Shown: one piece after another, positions 44,860-52,914 of the stretch
Numbering within the stretch: position 1 is the stretch's first letter
Layout of the letters: each line of letters begins with the position of its first letter
Assembly: GCF_013391475.1 (NCBI RefSeq)
Contig: NZ_JACBAZ010000003.1
Span: forward strand, 310,001 to 374,000
DNA length: 64,000 nt
Source of the DNA: Oceaniferula marina
GTDB lineage: Bacteria; Verrucomicrobiota; Verrucomicrobiia; Verrucomicrobiales; Akkermansiaceae
Direction: 5' to 3'
Notes under the pieces: generated by a model
What the model saw: only the letters and a program-made list of their open reading frames with translations
Told to the model about the DNA's origin: nothing
Databases searched by the model: none
Program-made: the position numbers and the translations under genes

Positions 44860-47067
44860 TCATGGAGACGGTGAATCATCCGAGGCAAGCTTCTGAACCG
44901 TAACCGACTTGGGGCCATACTTGATTTGATACACGTCACCACCGACGACCAGCTGGTTTTGCTTATTTTGAAAACGACCAGAAATGGCGCTGGCTTGTAT
45001 GATGACAGTCTCGTCTCCCTCCTTGGGCTTGAAGCCCGAGGCATAACGCAGGGCCAAGGTTCCGGAGAGAGATGCCTTCCCTTGTACCTCCAATCTCGCC
45101 TTGGCTCCGGAGTTAAACTCCAGGCTCAAGACTCCCGTTTGCATCTGATAAAGATCCTTACCGACCTTCAACACATTAGGAGCTCCGGACGATGACGTGA
45201 TAGTAAGCTCACCCGAATGATACAGATGACCAGTGATTGCCCCGGAACCGCTCAAGTGCCCTCCGGGATGAACATCCACCCAGCGCAAGGTATTCAGGGT
45301 GCCACCATCGAGCTCAATGCTTCCCTGCTCACTGATGCGAATCTCATTGCGCCCGGTCAGGGTCAATCCCTTGGGAACCACCAGCGTCTGAGAGTTACCA
45401 GCCTTACGGTTGCCGCCCACTTCGAGGGCTAGCAATGAGGTGTCTTCTGCTAGAGTCGTGCGGCTATCCTTTTTGGTGGTATTAATCATCACGGCATTCC
45501 AGCGCGGGTTGGGTGTATTTTCACTGTAGTCGTTCGCCAGCTCATGCCCTTTGGGGTAAGCGGGCTTGGACCATGACGACTCTCTCTCAAAGGCGCTGCC
45601 ATCCTTCCCTTGCCAGGTCCGGAAAGAATTCGCCATCAAATCGTCCGCCCCGGCAAACTCACCGGCGGCAAGCGCCTTCATTTCGGCAGCCAACTTGGCG
45701 TTTTTTCCTGAGATGTCCTGTTTCTCTCCCGGGTCCTTGGCCAGGTCATACATCTTGCCAGTGTTATGCAACTTGATATTGCCTCGGATAATTGTCCACT
45801 TTGAGCCTGCTTCGTGAGTCAGAAACTCACGCTGACGCTGCACCCCTTTGCCGGTAATGGTCGGAGCAATAGAAACACCATCGGTTCCCACAGGTGAAGC
45901 GACCTCTGCCAGCTCGGCCAGTGTCGGCATGATATCGGTGACATCCGTCGGCATGTCGGAGCTCTGCCCCGGCTTGATCGTGCCCCGCCAGTTCATCACG
46001 GTGGGCACGCGGATCCCCCCCTCCTTCACGCTACCCTTGGCACCACTGAGAATGCCATTGGTTTTAAAAAACTTATAAGGTTTACCTCCCTGGCCGCCAT
46101 TGTCAGAGGCAAAAATGATCAGGGTGTTGTCGCGCACACTGTCGGACGTATCACCATCTCCGTTCGGATCCTCGAGGGCATCCAGGATGTTTTTCATATG
46201 GGCATCCATCCGGGTCACCATTGCGGCAAACTGCTTGTTCGGAGCATCCCATTTCGCGGCACCCTTGACATCGGCATACGCATCAAACCACTTCGGCATC
46301 GATGCAATGTTCCCCAGTGGGGTGTGAGGAATCTGAAAAGCAAGCGTTACAAAAAACGGCTGCTTCGTCTGCGCCTGAGCCCGGACAAAGTCCAGGGCGG
46401 CAATCGCATAGGAATCATCGGCGTAGGCCGTCTTCGGATAATCCTTATCATCTTGATACGCCGGGTAGTTGGGACGCAGCGGCTGATTCGGTTTGATCGA
46501 GTTGGGAACCAAAGTCGTCTTGGGTGACGGGTCGCTGGTATTGTTTCGCCAAAGCGTTGGCTGAAAAAAGGTGTGAGCCCGTTTGTGATGGAGCTCGGCT
46601 AACAACTCATCATAACCGTGGTTGATTGGAATCGTCTGTGGGTTATTGATCTTCGGGTCCACCTTGGTGTAGTCACCACCATAACCCCACTTCCCATAAT
46701 ACGCCGTCCGGTACCCGGCCTCTTGAAGTACGGTTCCCAGGGCGATATCCTCCGCCCGGATCGCCTTGGTCGCCGCTGGGTCGTTGCGGTCTGTCCAGGT
46801 ATGCCCCTGGTGAAAACCCGTCTGCTGGGAAGATCGAGCCGGAGAGCACACCATACAACCATAACCACGGGTAAAATTGATTCCGGTATCAACCAGAGAA
46901 TCGATCGTCGGGGTAATCAACTTAGATTCGGGGTTATTAGCTTTCAGTGTTCCCCAACCAAGATCATCAGCATAAAAATAAACAATGTTGGGTTTTGGTG
47001 AAGTTTCAGGTGAAGCCGCGAGGCAGGCTCCTGTCAATACGGATGAGCATAGAAATAAACGAATCAT
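44860..47067 (-). CDS. Secreted S1-type sulfatase 8 fused to a beta-strand-rich passenger-like domain
   Basis: 735 aa from ATG 47067 (MIRLFLCSS); the frame reaches 47115. Active site Cys74-S-Pro-A-Arg78, metal residues YADDLGWG and FASDNGGQ. In the usual GKWHL position it has GKWGYGG, so the conserved His is missing. The catalytic domain ends near residue 490. Residues about 545-735 are a repetitive beta-strand stretch (EIRISEQGSIELDGGTLNTLRWVDVHPG, GSGAITGHLYHSG, GVLSLEFNSGAKARLEV) like the passenger repeats of autotransporters. It lies 34 bp after the gene at 47102 and is likely to be co-transcribed from the ECF-type promoter at 48063. Confidence 0.88.
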   Translation of the reverse strand: MIRLFLCSSVLTGACLAASPETSPKPNIVYFYADDLGWGTLKANNPESKLITPTIDSLVDTGINFTRGYGCMVCSPARSSQQTGFHQGHTWTDRNDPAATKAIRAEDIALGTVLQEAGYRTAYYGKWGYGGDYTKVDPKINNPQTIPINHGYDELLAELHHKRAHTFFQPTLWRNNTSDPSPKTTLVPNSIKPNQPLRPNYPAYQDDKDYPKTAYADDSYAIAALDFVRAQAQTKQPFFVTLAFQIPHTPLGNIASMPKWFDAYADVKGAAKWDAPNKQFAAMVTRMDAHMKNILDALEDPNGDGDTSDSVRDNTLIIFASDNGGQGGKPYKFFKTNGILSGAKGSVKEGGIRVPTVMNWRGTIKPGQSSDMPTDVTDIMPTLAELAEVASPVGTDGVSIAPTITGKGVQRQREFLTHEAGSKWTIIRGNIKLHNTGKMYDLAKDPGEKQDISGKNAKLAAEMKALAAGEFAGADDLMANSFRTWQGKDGSAFERESSWSKPAYPKGHELANDYSENTPNPRWNAVMINTTKKDSRTTLAEDTSLLALEVGGNRKAGNSQTLVVPKGLTLTGRNEIRISEQGSIELDGGTLNTLRWVDVHPGGHLSGSGAITGHLYHSGELTITSSSGAPNVLKVGKDLYQMQTGVLSLEFNSGAKARLEVQGKASLSGTLALRYASGFKPKEGDETVIIQASAISGRFQNKQNQLVVGGDVYQIKYGPKSVTVQKLASDDSPSP

Positions 47068-47101
47068 TATATCAATAGTTTGGAATAAATAAAAAGATAC
47101 A

Positions 47102-47902
47102 CTAATTGGCATCATTGAGAATCAGAGTGATCCCCCCGACACCTAACAAAACCTTTTGATCGGGCTCTACATGCGTTGAGGAGGTGAGCCCGCGCGCAGC
47201 CAAGCTTTCATCCAGCTTAGTGCGCGAGGCTGCCGCAATGAAAGAAAAATCATATTCGGCAAGGCGCATCACTCCATCGAGTCGCTCCAAGGTAATCGAC
47301 GGCACATGGTTGAGTTTAAACCACTGATCTTTGTGGCTGGCGTATTCGACCTGAATGCCATTCAAGAGCGCCTTATCTGTAATTTTTTTCTTCAGGTTTT
47401 TCTCTGTCTGAATGATTTCACCTTCACGGTTACGTGTTGGCCCCCAGCCGGAAACCCTCACTCTGGTAAAGCCTTCAAAGTGCCCCGCACCTTCAGATTT
47501 TCCACCATTCAAGTGCACCTTGATACTGACGAAAGTGATCGAAATCTGACTGCCCGGTTTGGAAAGAAACGCCCCGTTTGCGGATAGCCAGCCATCGCGA
47601 TCAGGGGGTGAGGTATGGATGTTTTTACCATGACCGTCCACCTCAAAGGTCAGCTCCACGCTGTCGTTTTTCCCTCCCTTTTGATCAAGCTTCAAACCGG
47701 AAACTGTGAGCTCAAATGTCTGTTTGTCTGAAACATTATTCTGAACCATCTTGCTTACCACCAGCATGCCCTGGCTGGCCTCTCCCTGCCTCTCAGCTAC
47801 CGCCGTGTTCGTAGCGCTTTTCACCGTGATCACTTCAGCACGAAGCATGAGGGTCAACCCGACCCACAACGCTGCCATCACCCATGTCTTTCTCGTTTTC
47901 AT
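47102..47902 (-). CDS. Secreted paralogue of PEP-CTERM proteins with a degenerate sorting tail
   Basis: 266 aa with a signal peptide (cleavage near LRAEV). Its body aligns along its length with the PEP-CTERM proteins C and D: FELTVSGLKLDQKGGKNDSVELTF and WLSANGAF... IKVHLNGGKSEGAG match YTVSGLNIDGVGGFNDSFVIQF and WLSSGETS... MTVNLNGGTNNGTG of protein C. The C terminus reads HVEPDQKVLLGVGGITLILNDAN: the Pro-Glu-Pro is reduced to VEP and the basic cluster is replaced by NDAN, so exosortase processing is unlikely. An exact ECF-type promoter match lies 155 bp upstream. Confidence 0.8.
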   Translation of the reverse strand: MKTRKTWVMAALWVGLTLMLRAEVITVKSATNTAVAERQGEASQGMLVVSKMVQNNVSDKQTFELTVSGLKLDQKGGKNDSVELTFEVDGHGKNIHTSPPDRDGWLSANGAFLSKPGSQISITFVSIKVHLNGGKSEGAGHFEGFTRVRVSGWGPTRNREGEIIQTEKNLKKKITDKALLNGIQVEYASHKDQWFKLNHVPSITLERLDGVMRLAEYDFSFIAAASRTKLDESLAARGLTSSTHVEPDQKVLLGVGGITLILNDAN

Positions 47903-48062
47903 TCAAAAATAACCGACCGGTCAAACTCACCCAACAACTCGATCCCCACTCTGGTTTGAGCTAGAGATATAATCGTTAAGTTATTGAACAACAACGACTC
48001 CATTTTCATTTCGTCGTCATTTTTATCCACTGCGTTCTGCTCGGTTCCCTCTTTCCCCTTTA

Positions 48063-48088
48063 CACTCCCATCCCTCCAAAATGGTCAC
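48063..48088 (-). promoter_or_regulatory. ECF-type promoter P1
   Basis: Minus strand GTGACC (complement of 48083-48088), 14-bp spacer, GGAGTG (complement of 48063-48068). The T-run of the previous gene's terminator lies directly before GTGACC. It would drive the degenerate PEP-CTERM paralogue and sulfatase 8. Confidence 0.65.
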
Positions 48089-48128
48089 AAAAAAATCCGG
48101 TGTGCAGACCAAAGTCCGCCACCGGATT
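48089..48128 (-). terminator. Terminator of PEP-CTERM gene C
   Basis: A 9-bp stem AATCCGGTG/CACCGGATT (48094-48102 with 48120-48128), then seven T on the minus strand that run straight into promoter P1. Confidence 0.7.
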
Positions 48129-48150
48129 CATCAAATTCAAAGAGCTGGTC

Positions 48151-48945
48151 CTACTTGCGACGGCGCAGGATCAGAGCAAAGCCACCTAAACCAATCAGGG
48201 CTGTGGAAGAGGGCTCTGGAACTGCGTTCACTTCAACCTGAAAACTCCAGGCCTCGGGGCGCCATGCCCCTGCGGCGTCAAGCGTTCCTTCAGTGTTTGC
48301 AGCTGTGTCAAAATCCGCAATCAGGCTGTTGTCATTACCTCCTGCCGTAAGATCAAACACCTTACTGTCGTCTGAATTGTAGGCGCGGGAAATACCGTTG
48401 AAGGTCGCCACATCATTTGAACCCCACGAACCGACACTCGCTGAAGTAAACCCAAGCCAGGCCCCCGTACCATTATTCGTTCCTCCATTCAAATTTACGG
48501 TCATCGCGGCAAATTGGAACTGCACATATTCACCATTTGCATTCAATGACGTTTCACCACTCGAAAGCCATCCCGCATTCTTCGGAAGGTCGCTCGAATC
48601 TTGCAATACATTAAAGTTCTGCCCATCAGTGGTCACTGTAAATTGAATCACAAAGGAATCGTTAAAGCCTCCGACGCCATCGATATTCAACCCTGATACC
48701 GTGTATTCCAAAGTCTGAGGCGATGAGTCTCCATTGCGAATATCGTTGCTCACGGCAAAAACAGTCGATCCCGTTGAGCCCGCCGAAGCGTCACCATCAA
48801 CACCATCACCACTGACGGTGCCATTCATCGTACCCGTCGATCCATGATCCGTATTGGAAAAACCATTCAAAGATATCGTTGCTGCTTGAGCAGAAGCACA
48901 GGCCCCGACCACCCCGGCAAGGGTCATTAATTTTGTGTATTTCAT
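48151..48945 (-). CDS. PEP-CTERM-anchored secreted protein C (264 aa)
   Basis: Signal peptide (MKYTKLMTLAGVVG, cleavage near AQAAT). The body is the same fold as the proteins at 47102 and 49160, with the conserved YTVSGLNIDGVGGFNDSF stretch and AMTVNLNGGTNNGTGAW. The tail is VPEPSSTALIGLGGFALIL then RRRK. It has its own promoter (P2) and terminator. The three paralogues in a row point to tandem duplication of gene, promoter and terminator. Confidence 0.85.
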   Translation of the reverse strand: MKYTKLMTLAGVVGACASAQAATISLNGFSNTDHGSTGTMNGTVSGDGVDGDASAGSTGSTVFAVSNDIRNGDSSPQTLEYTVSGLNIDGVGGFNDSFVIQFTVTTDGQNFNVLQDSSDLPKNAGWLSSGETSLNANGEYVQFQFAAMTVNLNGGTNNGTGAWLGFTSASVGSWGSNDVATFNGISRAYNSDDSKVFDLTAGGNDNSLIADFDTAANTEGTLDAAGAWRPEAWSFQVEVNAVPEPSSTALIGLGGFALILRRRK

Positions 48946-49042
48946 TGTTTGTTTTTACTTGTTAGTTTTGAAAGGAACGCACTCCAACTTCACGTTGTTA
49001 GAACAACGAGAATGAAGGCTAAAACACCTTCTGTCAGTGGTT

Positions 49043-49068
49043 CACTCCATTCATTTCAAAAGGGTCAC
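49043..49068 (-). promoter_or_regulatory. ECF-type promoter P2
   Basis: GTGACC (complement of 49063-49068), 14 bp, GGAGTG (complement of 49043-49048), preceded by six T. It lies about 100 bp upstream of gene C. Confidence 0.7.
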
Positions 49069-49087
49069 AAAAAATAATCATTTGAAT

Positions 49088-49127
49088 AAAAAAAACCGGC
49101 AAGCGTGACGTGGCACACTAACCGGTT
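49088..49127 (-). terminator. Terminator of PEP-CTERM gene D
   Basis: AACCGG/CCGGTT stem (49094-49099 with 49122-49127) followed on the minus strand by eight T. It lies 33 bp after the gene D stop. Confidence 0.65.
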
Positions 49128-49159
49128 GATTATGATTCTCAAGTAGACGTTTACTCTCC

Positions 49160-49885
49160 CTACTTGCGTCGCCGCAAGATCAAGGAAATACCAGCTAAGG
49201 CGATCAGAACCGAGGCCGAGGGTTCGGGAACCGTGTTGATCGTGACAGAAGCTTGCACAAGATTGTAACGCATCGCCCCTTCATTGCCTTCGACCGTAAA
49301 CGCCGACTCAGAGCCCGTAAAACTATACAGATCCCCGTTGGAAGCTATACTTGCACCCGTGACATTATTCGCCGCCGTGCCTGAAATATTAAAGGTTTCT
49401 CCCGCCGCCACATTCAAGGCACTAAAACCTGTAAAACCATCAAAGCTGACCGAAGCGGACTCAAAGGCTCCTGCGCCGAGCGTTACTGTCGCCGCAACAA
49501 AACCAAAGGTCAGAGCTTCATCATTCTCGATCAAGGATGCACTACCCGAGCCGTCGGCAATCCCCCACGCTCCATAGCTGGCCCCCATCCCCACCACCGT
49601 ACCCGAAGAGGAGGAACCGGCGAGCCCCATTTCAAAGGTGATTTGATCATCAGCAGTCCCTACCGAATCAAGTGTAAGGCCCGTAACGGTATAGAGCATA
49701 CTTTGCGTTGCTGCTCCGGGGTTGCCTTCATTGAGGGTTGTGATCGCTATCGTCCCTACGGATGAAGAGGTATCTCCATTATCCAACCTTCTACTTAATT
49801 GAAGGTCGATGGATGTTGAAGCGGCCTGAACAGCTTCAAACGAAACAATCAGACCTAAAATGGCCATCGCTTTCATGTGTTTCAT
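49160..49885 (-). CDS. PEP-CTERM-anchored secreted protein D (241 aa)
   Basis: Signal peptide (MKHMKAMAILGLIVS, cleavage near VQAAS). The body shares the YTVTGLTLDSVGTADDQITFEMGL stretch with the two other paralogues. The tail is VPEPSASVLIALAGISLIL then RRRK. No enzyme motif is seen; a surface or matrix role is inferred. Promoter P3 precedes it and a terminator follows. Confidence 0.85.
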   Translation of the reverse strand: MKHMKAMAILGLIVSFEAVQAASTSIDLQLSRRLDNGDTSSSVGTIAITTLNEGNPGAATQSMLYTVTGLTLDSVGTADDQITFEMGLAGSSSSGTVVGMGASYGAWGIADGSGSASLIENDEALTFGFVAATVTLGAGAFESASVSFDGFTGFSALNVAAGETFNISGTAANNVTGASIASNGDLYSFTGSESAFTVEGNEGAMRYNLVQASVTINTVPEPSASVLIALAGISLILRRRK

Positions 49886-49970
49886 AGTTTGCTTATTGTT
49901 GATTAGTTTATAGGCAAGGAGGTAAGGTTGACTCCGTAATCTCTAAATACCGGATTCCGAGTCACAAGTA

Positions 49971-49996
49971 CACTCCACTCAATCCAAAAAGGTCAC
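49971..49996 (-). promoter_or_regulatory. ECF-type promoter P3
   Basis: GTGACC (complement of 49991-49996), 14 bp, GGAGTG (complement of 49971-49976), preceded by seven T. It lies about 86 bp upstream of gene D; MITE copy 4 sits 34 bp further upstream. Confidence 0.7.
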
Positions 49997-50030
49997 AAAA
50001 AAATGAATCAAGGGCACCTCTAGATAATAA

Positions 50031-50231
50031 TACCACTCCGTAAAACAGACGAGACGATTGATCATTGTTGAGGTATTTGGAAAAGCACTGCGTGATCCAT
50101 GAGAGTTCCGGATGAATGACTCCTTTGGCTTTGTTTCTCCTTAGTCATGGTGCCCGCACCATTCCTTCGTCGCGCCTTACCAAAGAACTCATTCATCTCG
50201 GCTATCGTCCCGTCTGTTTTACTACTTGGTA
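50031..50231 (-). mobile_element. MITE-like element, copy 4
   Basis: 201 bp in the same orientation as copy 3, with exact TAA duplications at 50028-50030 and 50232-50234 (the complement of the TTA seen at copies 1 and 2). The 68-codon frame is broken by one CGA-to-TGA change. It was inserted into the T-run of the terminator of PEP-CTERM gene E, between that terminator and promoter P3. Confidence 0.88.
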
Positions 50232-50232
50232 T

Positions 50233-50270
50233 AAAAAACCGGCAGGCAGGCCAAAACACACCAACCGGTT
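50233..50270 (-). terminator. Terminator of PEP-CTERM gene E, T-run cut by the MITE
   Basis: AACCGG/CCGGTT stem (50237-50242 with 50265-50270), then six T on the minus strand, which continue directly into MITE copy 4. Confidence 0.65.
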
Positions 50271-50302
50271 GATTGTGATTCCCCCATCAATGGCGGCCAA
50301 AA

Positions 50303-51181
50303 CTACATGCGTCGACGCAGGATCAGCGAGATGCCAGCGAGTCCGATCAGAGCTGACGTAGAGGGCTCGGGGATAGCCGTTAATTCGACCACCATCGTGC
50401 CAGCATCAGCCCCCAGGTCATCATTGTAGTGTACCGTGAATTCATGACCTGCATTCGTTGAATTATATACAGTCCCCCATTGTCCATCTCCATCATCCCC
50501 CACTCCGCCGAAGCTAGTAATACCATTCATAATCGTCCATGTATCACCTACGGAATAGACCCCTCCCAATCTCATATCGAGAGTTGAATCCGATGCCAAT
50601 TCCACTAAGACCGAGCTCCCATTCAGGGTTGAAATAATCGTTCCATTGGTTTCAAAGACCATAACACCTGTGTCTCTCACATCGAACTCATCCTGAATCG
50701 CATTGTGAGTAGATCCTTGACGCATAATAAGCATGCCATTGCGAATCTCCGTTGCTTTTCGTGCATCCAAGTAGCCGTAAACATCCACCGTTCCATAGCC
50801 TCCATTTCTTCCAATGATTAAATCTGCGCCAGCCCCTGCAATTTCCAAGGTTGTCCCACTGGCTATATTGAGAATCCCTACGCCTCCACTTCCATCGCCA
50901 ACAACGATGTCAGAACCGCTTAACTTACCTGTATTGACGTTGACTATCCCTGTTGAACTGCCACCAATAATCGGCTTCCCTCCGTTCACCGCCGCTCCAA
51001 TGTTTGCCGTATGACCATTATTTACGCGGGCATCATTTGAGCCATCAGGCAAGCCATTATCCCAATTACCAGCATTACTCCAATCATTGTCCATGTTGGC
51101 ATTGGTAAAAAAAGTCGCCGCCTGCCCCGTGCCAAAAGACGCGATCAGCCCTAAACAAGCCATTGTATTTTTATATTTCAT
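50303..51181 (-). CDS. PEP-CTERM-anchored protein E with autotransporter-like beta repeats
   Basis: 292 aa from ATG 51181 (MKYKNTMACLG); the frame reaches 51235. After the signal peptide (TGQAAT) comes a beta-solenoid-like body with repeated short strands (WSNAGNWDNGLPDGSNDARVNNGHTANIG, GIVNVNTGKLSGSDIVVGDGSGG, GILNIASGTTLEIAG), typical of autotransporter-associated repeats. The tail is IPEPSTSALIGLAGISLIL then RRRM. Its body is unrelated to proteins C and D, but the tail is nearly the same. A degenerate ECF-type promoter (P4) precedes it. Confidence 0.85.
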   Translation of the reverse strand: MKYKNTMACLGLIASFGTGQAATFFTNANMDNDWSNAGNWDNGLPDGSNDARVNNGHTANIGAAVNGGKPIIGGSSTGIVNVNTGKLSGSDIVVGDGSGGVGILNIASGTTLEIAGAGADLIIGRNGGYGTVDVYGYLDARKATEIRNGMLIMRQGSTHNAIQDEFDVRDTGVMVFETNGTIISTLNGSSVLVELASDSTLDMRLGGVYSVGDTWTIMNGITSFGGVGDDGDGQWGTVYNSTNAGHEFTVHYNDDLGADAGTMVVELTAIPEPSTSALIGLAGISLILRRRM

Positions 51182-51282
51182 ATTCATCATTTTATCGTTA
51201 ATTTCACCAGCCGTCAAGAAGGAGTGATTGCACACATGATCGACCGATAGCGGTTCATTTGGATAGCCTCACTTTTCCTCTA

Positions 51283-51308
51283 TCTCAGAGCAGCTCAAAA
51301 TGGGTCAC
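51283..51308 (-). promoter_or_regulatory. Degenerate ECF-type promoter P4
   Basis: GTGACC (complement of 51303-51308), preceded by six T as in P2; the -10 position 14 bp on reads CTGAGA instead of GGAGTG. About 100 bp upstream of gene E. Confidence 0.4.
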
Positions 51309-51348
51309 AAAAAATATCTAATCATCCGCCCGGACAGTCCATCTCCCA

Positions 51349-52914
51349 CTATGGATTGATCAAGCTTCGGATTTGCACATCATCAAGCGACCCGTCAAAA
51401 ATATACAGCTCATCCATCATCCCTTTGAAGTAGCGGCGTTCAGCAATATTTTTATCCTTCCGCACCCGCACTCCCATCACCAGAGGCTGGGATGACTTCG
51501 AATGAATCGTGGTGTTGATTTTTCGGTCCACCTCGATTCCAGCCGCCTGCGTTTGGACACGCTCGCCATCGACATAAGCCTGCACAAAGGCAAATTCATC
51601 ATCCTGATCCAAAGCCCCTGAATAACTCAAGGCAACGTGGTGCCACCGACCGCTCTCAAGCCCGTTCGCCACGGTCACCATTCCTTTGCCGAGATTCAAC
51701 AAGAGCTGAACCGTATCTCCGTATTTGGCTTTTCCGGATCGACGCACGGAAAGCGCCCATTTACCCCCGGGGAAACGATTGTCACCCCAACCCACCAAAC
51801 CGTAATTGTTTTTTCCTTTGGGCAGTTCGGGCACCTTCAACCAAAATGCCATCGTCCGGGGGCGGTCGCCGTCAAACCCCTCCCAATTGGTCACAACATA
51901 ACTTTCTTCTCCATCAAGGTACAGGGCTTGCCCTGATTTACCTGGAACAAGCTGAGCTCCGCCATCAGGAGAATAAAGCCGGGTTTGCAAGCCAGAAACT
52001 TCGGGGTGGGTCCCACCCACCTGCAGCACATCATCTTCCAAGGAATCAAAACTCCAGTGTAAATAAGGTAAGGTTTTTGGCAACGAATCCAAAAATTGGT
52101 CCGGGTGGCAATCCACCATCTTCATTCTACCGGTCGGCTCCAACTCCCGAGCCTGCCCAGCCTCCAGCAAGACTTCCTCGCGCTGTCCACGACGCGCAAG
52201 CGCCTTCACCTTCCCCTTGAACACATGCACCTGGTCGAGTTCCTCGCCCGGCTGAGAGCTCACACCAAACTGCGTCCCCAAGTCGACCACTTTCATCTGC
52301 GTGGTTTGCACCGTAAATCCTTTCGCATTCTCAGGCACATCGAACCAAGCAGTACCTCGATCCAGACTCAACAAACCTTCATGACGTAAAACCACATCCG
52401 CCGGAGCCATAATCACGGAGCGCACGCCGGAGGCAAACCGCAACTCCACACTACCTTGGGACAACTCCAACCGGGATCCTTCCACCAAAGTCTGCCCTTT
52501 CGGAAGCTCATCGTGGGTCGAATCATGGGTCAGGGTAAAACGGGAACCCTCGGATACCCGGAATGCAAGCTGCCCAGGCTCACGTTCCGGAGCCAAAAAC
52601 AAACTCAACAACATGACGCCCATCAATACGACCGCTGCCGCCGCCAATAATGCAATCTTGACCGAGTGCCGCCTCTGCTCAACCAGAATCGTATCAACCG
52701 GCAACACCGGATCGGCGATGAGCTGCTCCGACTTAAGTGCCTGCTCCGCCAAGGTATCCGTGTGCACCAAGTCCAAGAAACGCTTCCGAAGATCCGAGCT
52801 CTGCCTCAACATCTCCTGAAGCTTTTGCTTCCCCTCATCCTCCAGTACTCCGTCCATCCACTCACTGGCCAACAGATCCATTTCATCACCCTTTTCCACC
52901 CGACACTCGTTCAT
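51349..52914 (-). CDS. FecR-domain/LamG membrane protein, probable anti-sigma partner
   Basis: 521 aa from ATG 52914, whose ATGA overlaps the sigma gene stop. Residues 1-80 are cytoplasmic and helical (anti-sigma-like: LASEWMDGVLEDEGKQKLQEML), one membrane segment at about 85-107, a FecR domain (about 120-230, RFTLTHDSTHDE... VRSVIMAPADVVLRHEGLLSLDRGTAWFDVPENAKGFTVQTTQMKVVDLGTQFGV) and a concanavalin-like LamG domain at about 330-515. Such proteins in Planctomycetes and Verrucomicrobia pair with ECF sigma factors. The LamG end could sense a glycan outside the inner membrane and release the sigma factor. Confidence 0.85.
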   Translation of the reverse strand: MNECRVEKGDEMDLLASEWMDGVLEDEGKQKLQEMLRQSSDLRKRFLDLVHTDTLAEQALKSEQLIADPVLPVDTILVEQRRHSVKIALLAAAAVVLMGVMLLSLFLAPEREPGQLAFRVSEGSRFTLTHDSTHDELPKGQTLVEGSRLELSQGSVELRFASGVRSVIMAPADVVLRHEGLLSLDRGTAWFDVPENAKGFTVQTTQMKVVDLGTQFGVSSQPGEELDQVHVFKGKVKALARRGQREEVLLEAGQARELEPTGRMKMVDCHPDQFLDSLPKTLPYLHWSFDSLEDDVLQVGGTHPEVSGLQTRLYSPDGGAQLVPGKSGQALYLDGEESYVVTNWEGFDGDRPRTMAFWLKVPELPKGKNNYGLVGWGDNRFPGGKWALSVRRSGKAKYGDTVQLLLNLGKGMVTVANGLESGRWHHVALSYSGALDQDDEFAFVQAYVDGERVQTQAAGIEVDRKINTTIHSKSSQPLVMGVRVRKDKNIAERRYFKGMMDELYIFDGSLDDVQIRSLINP

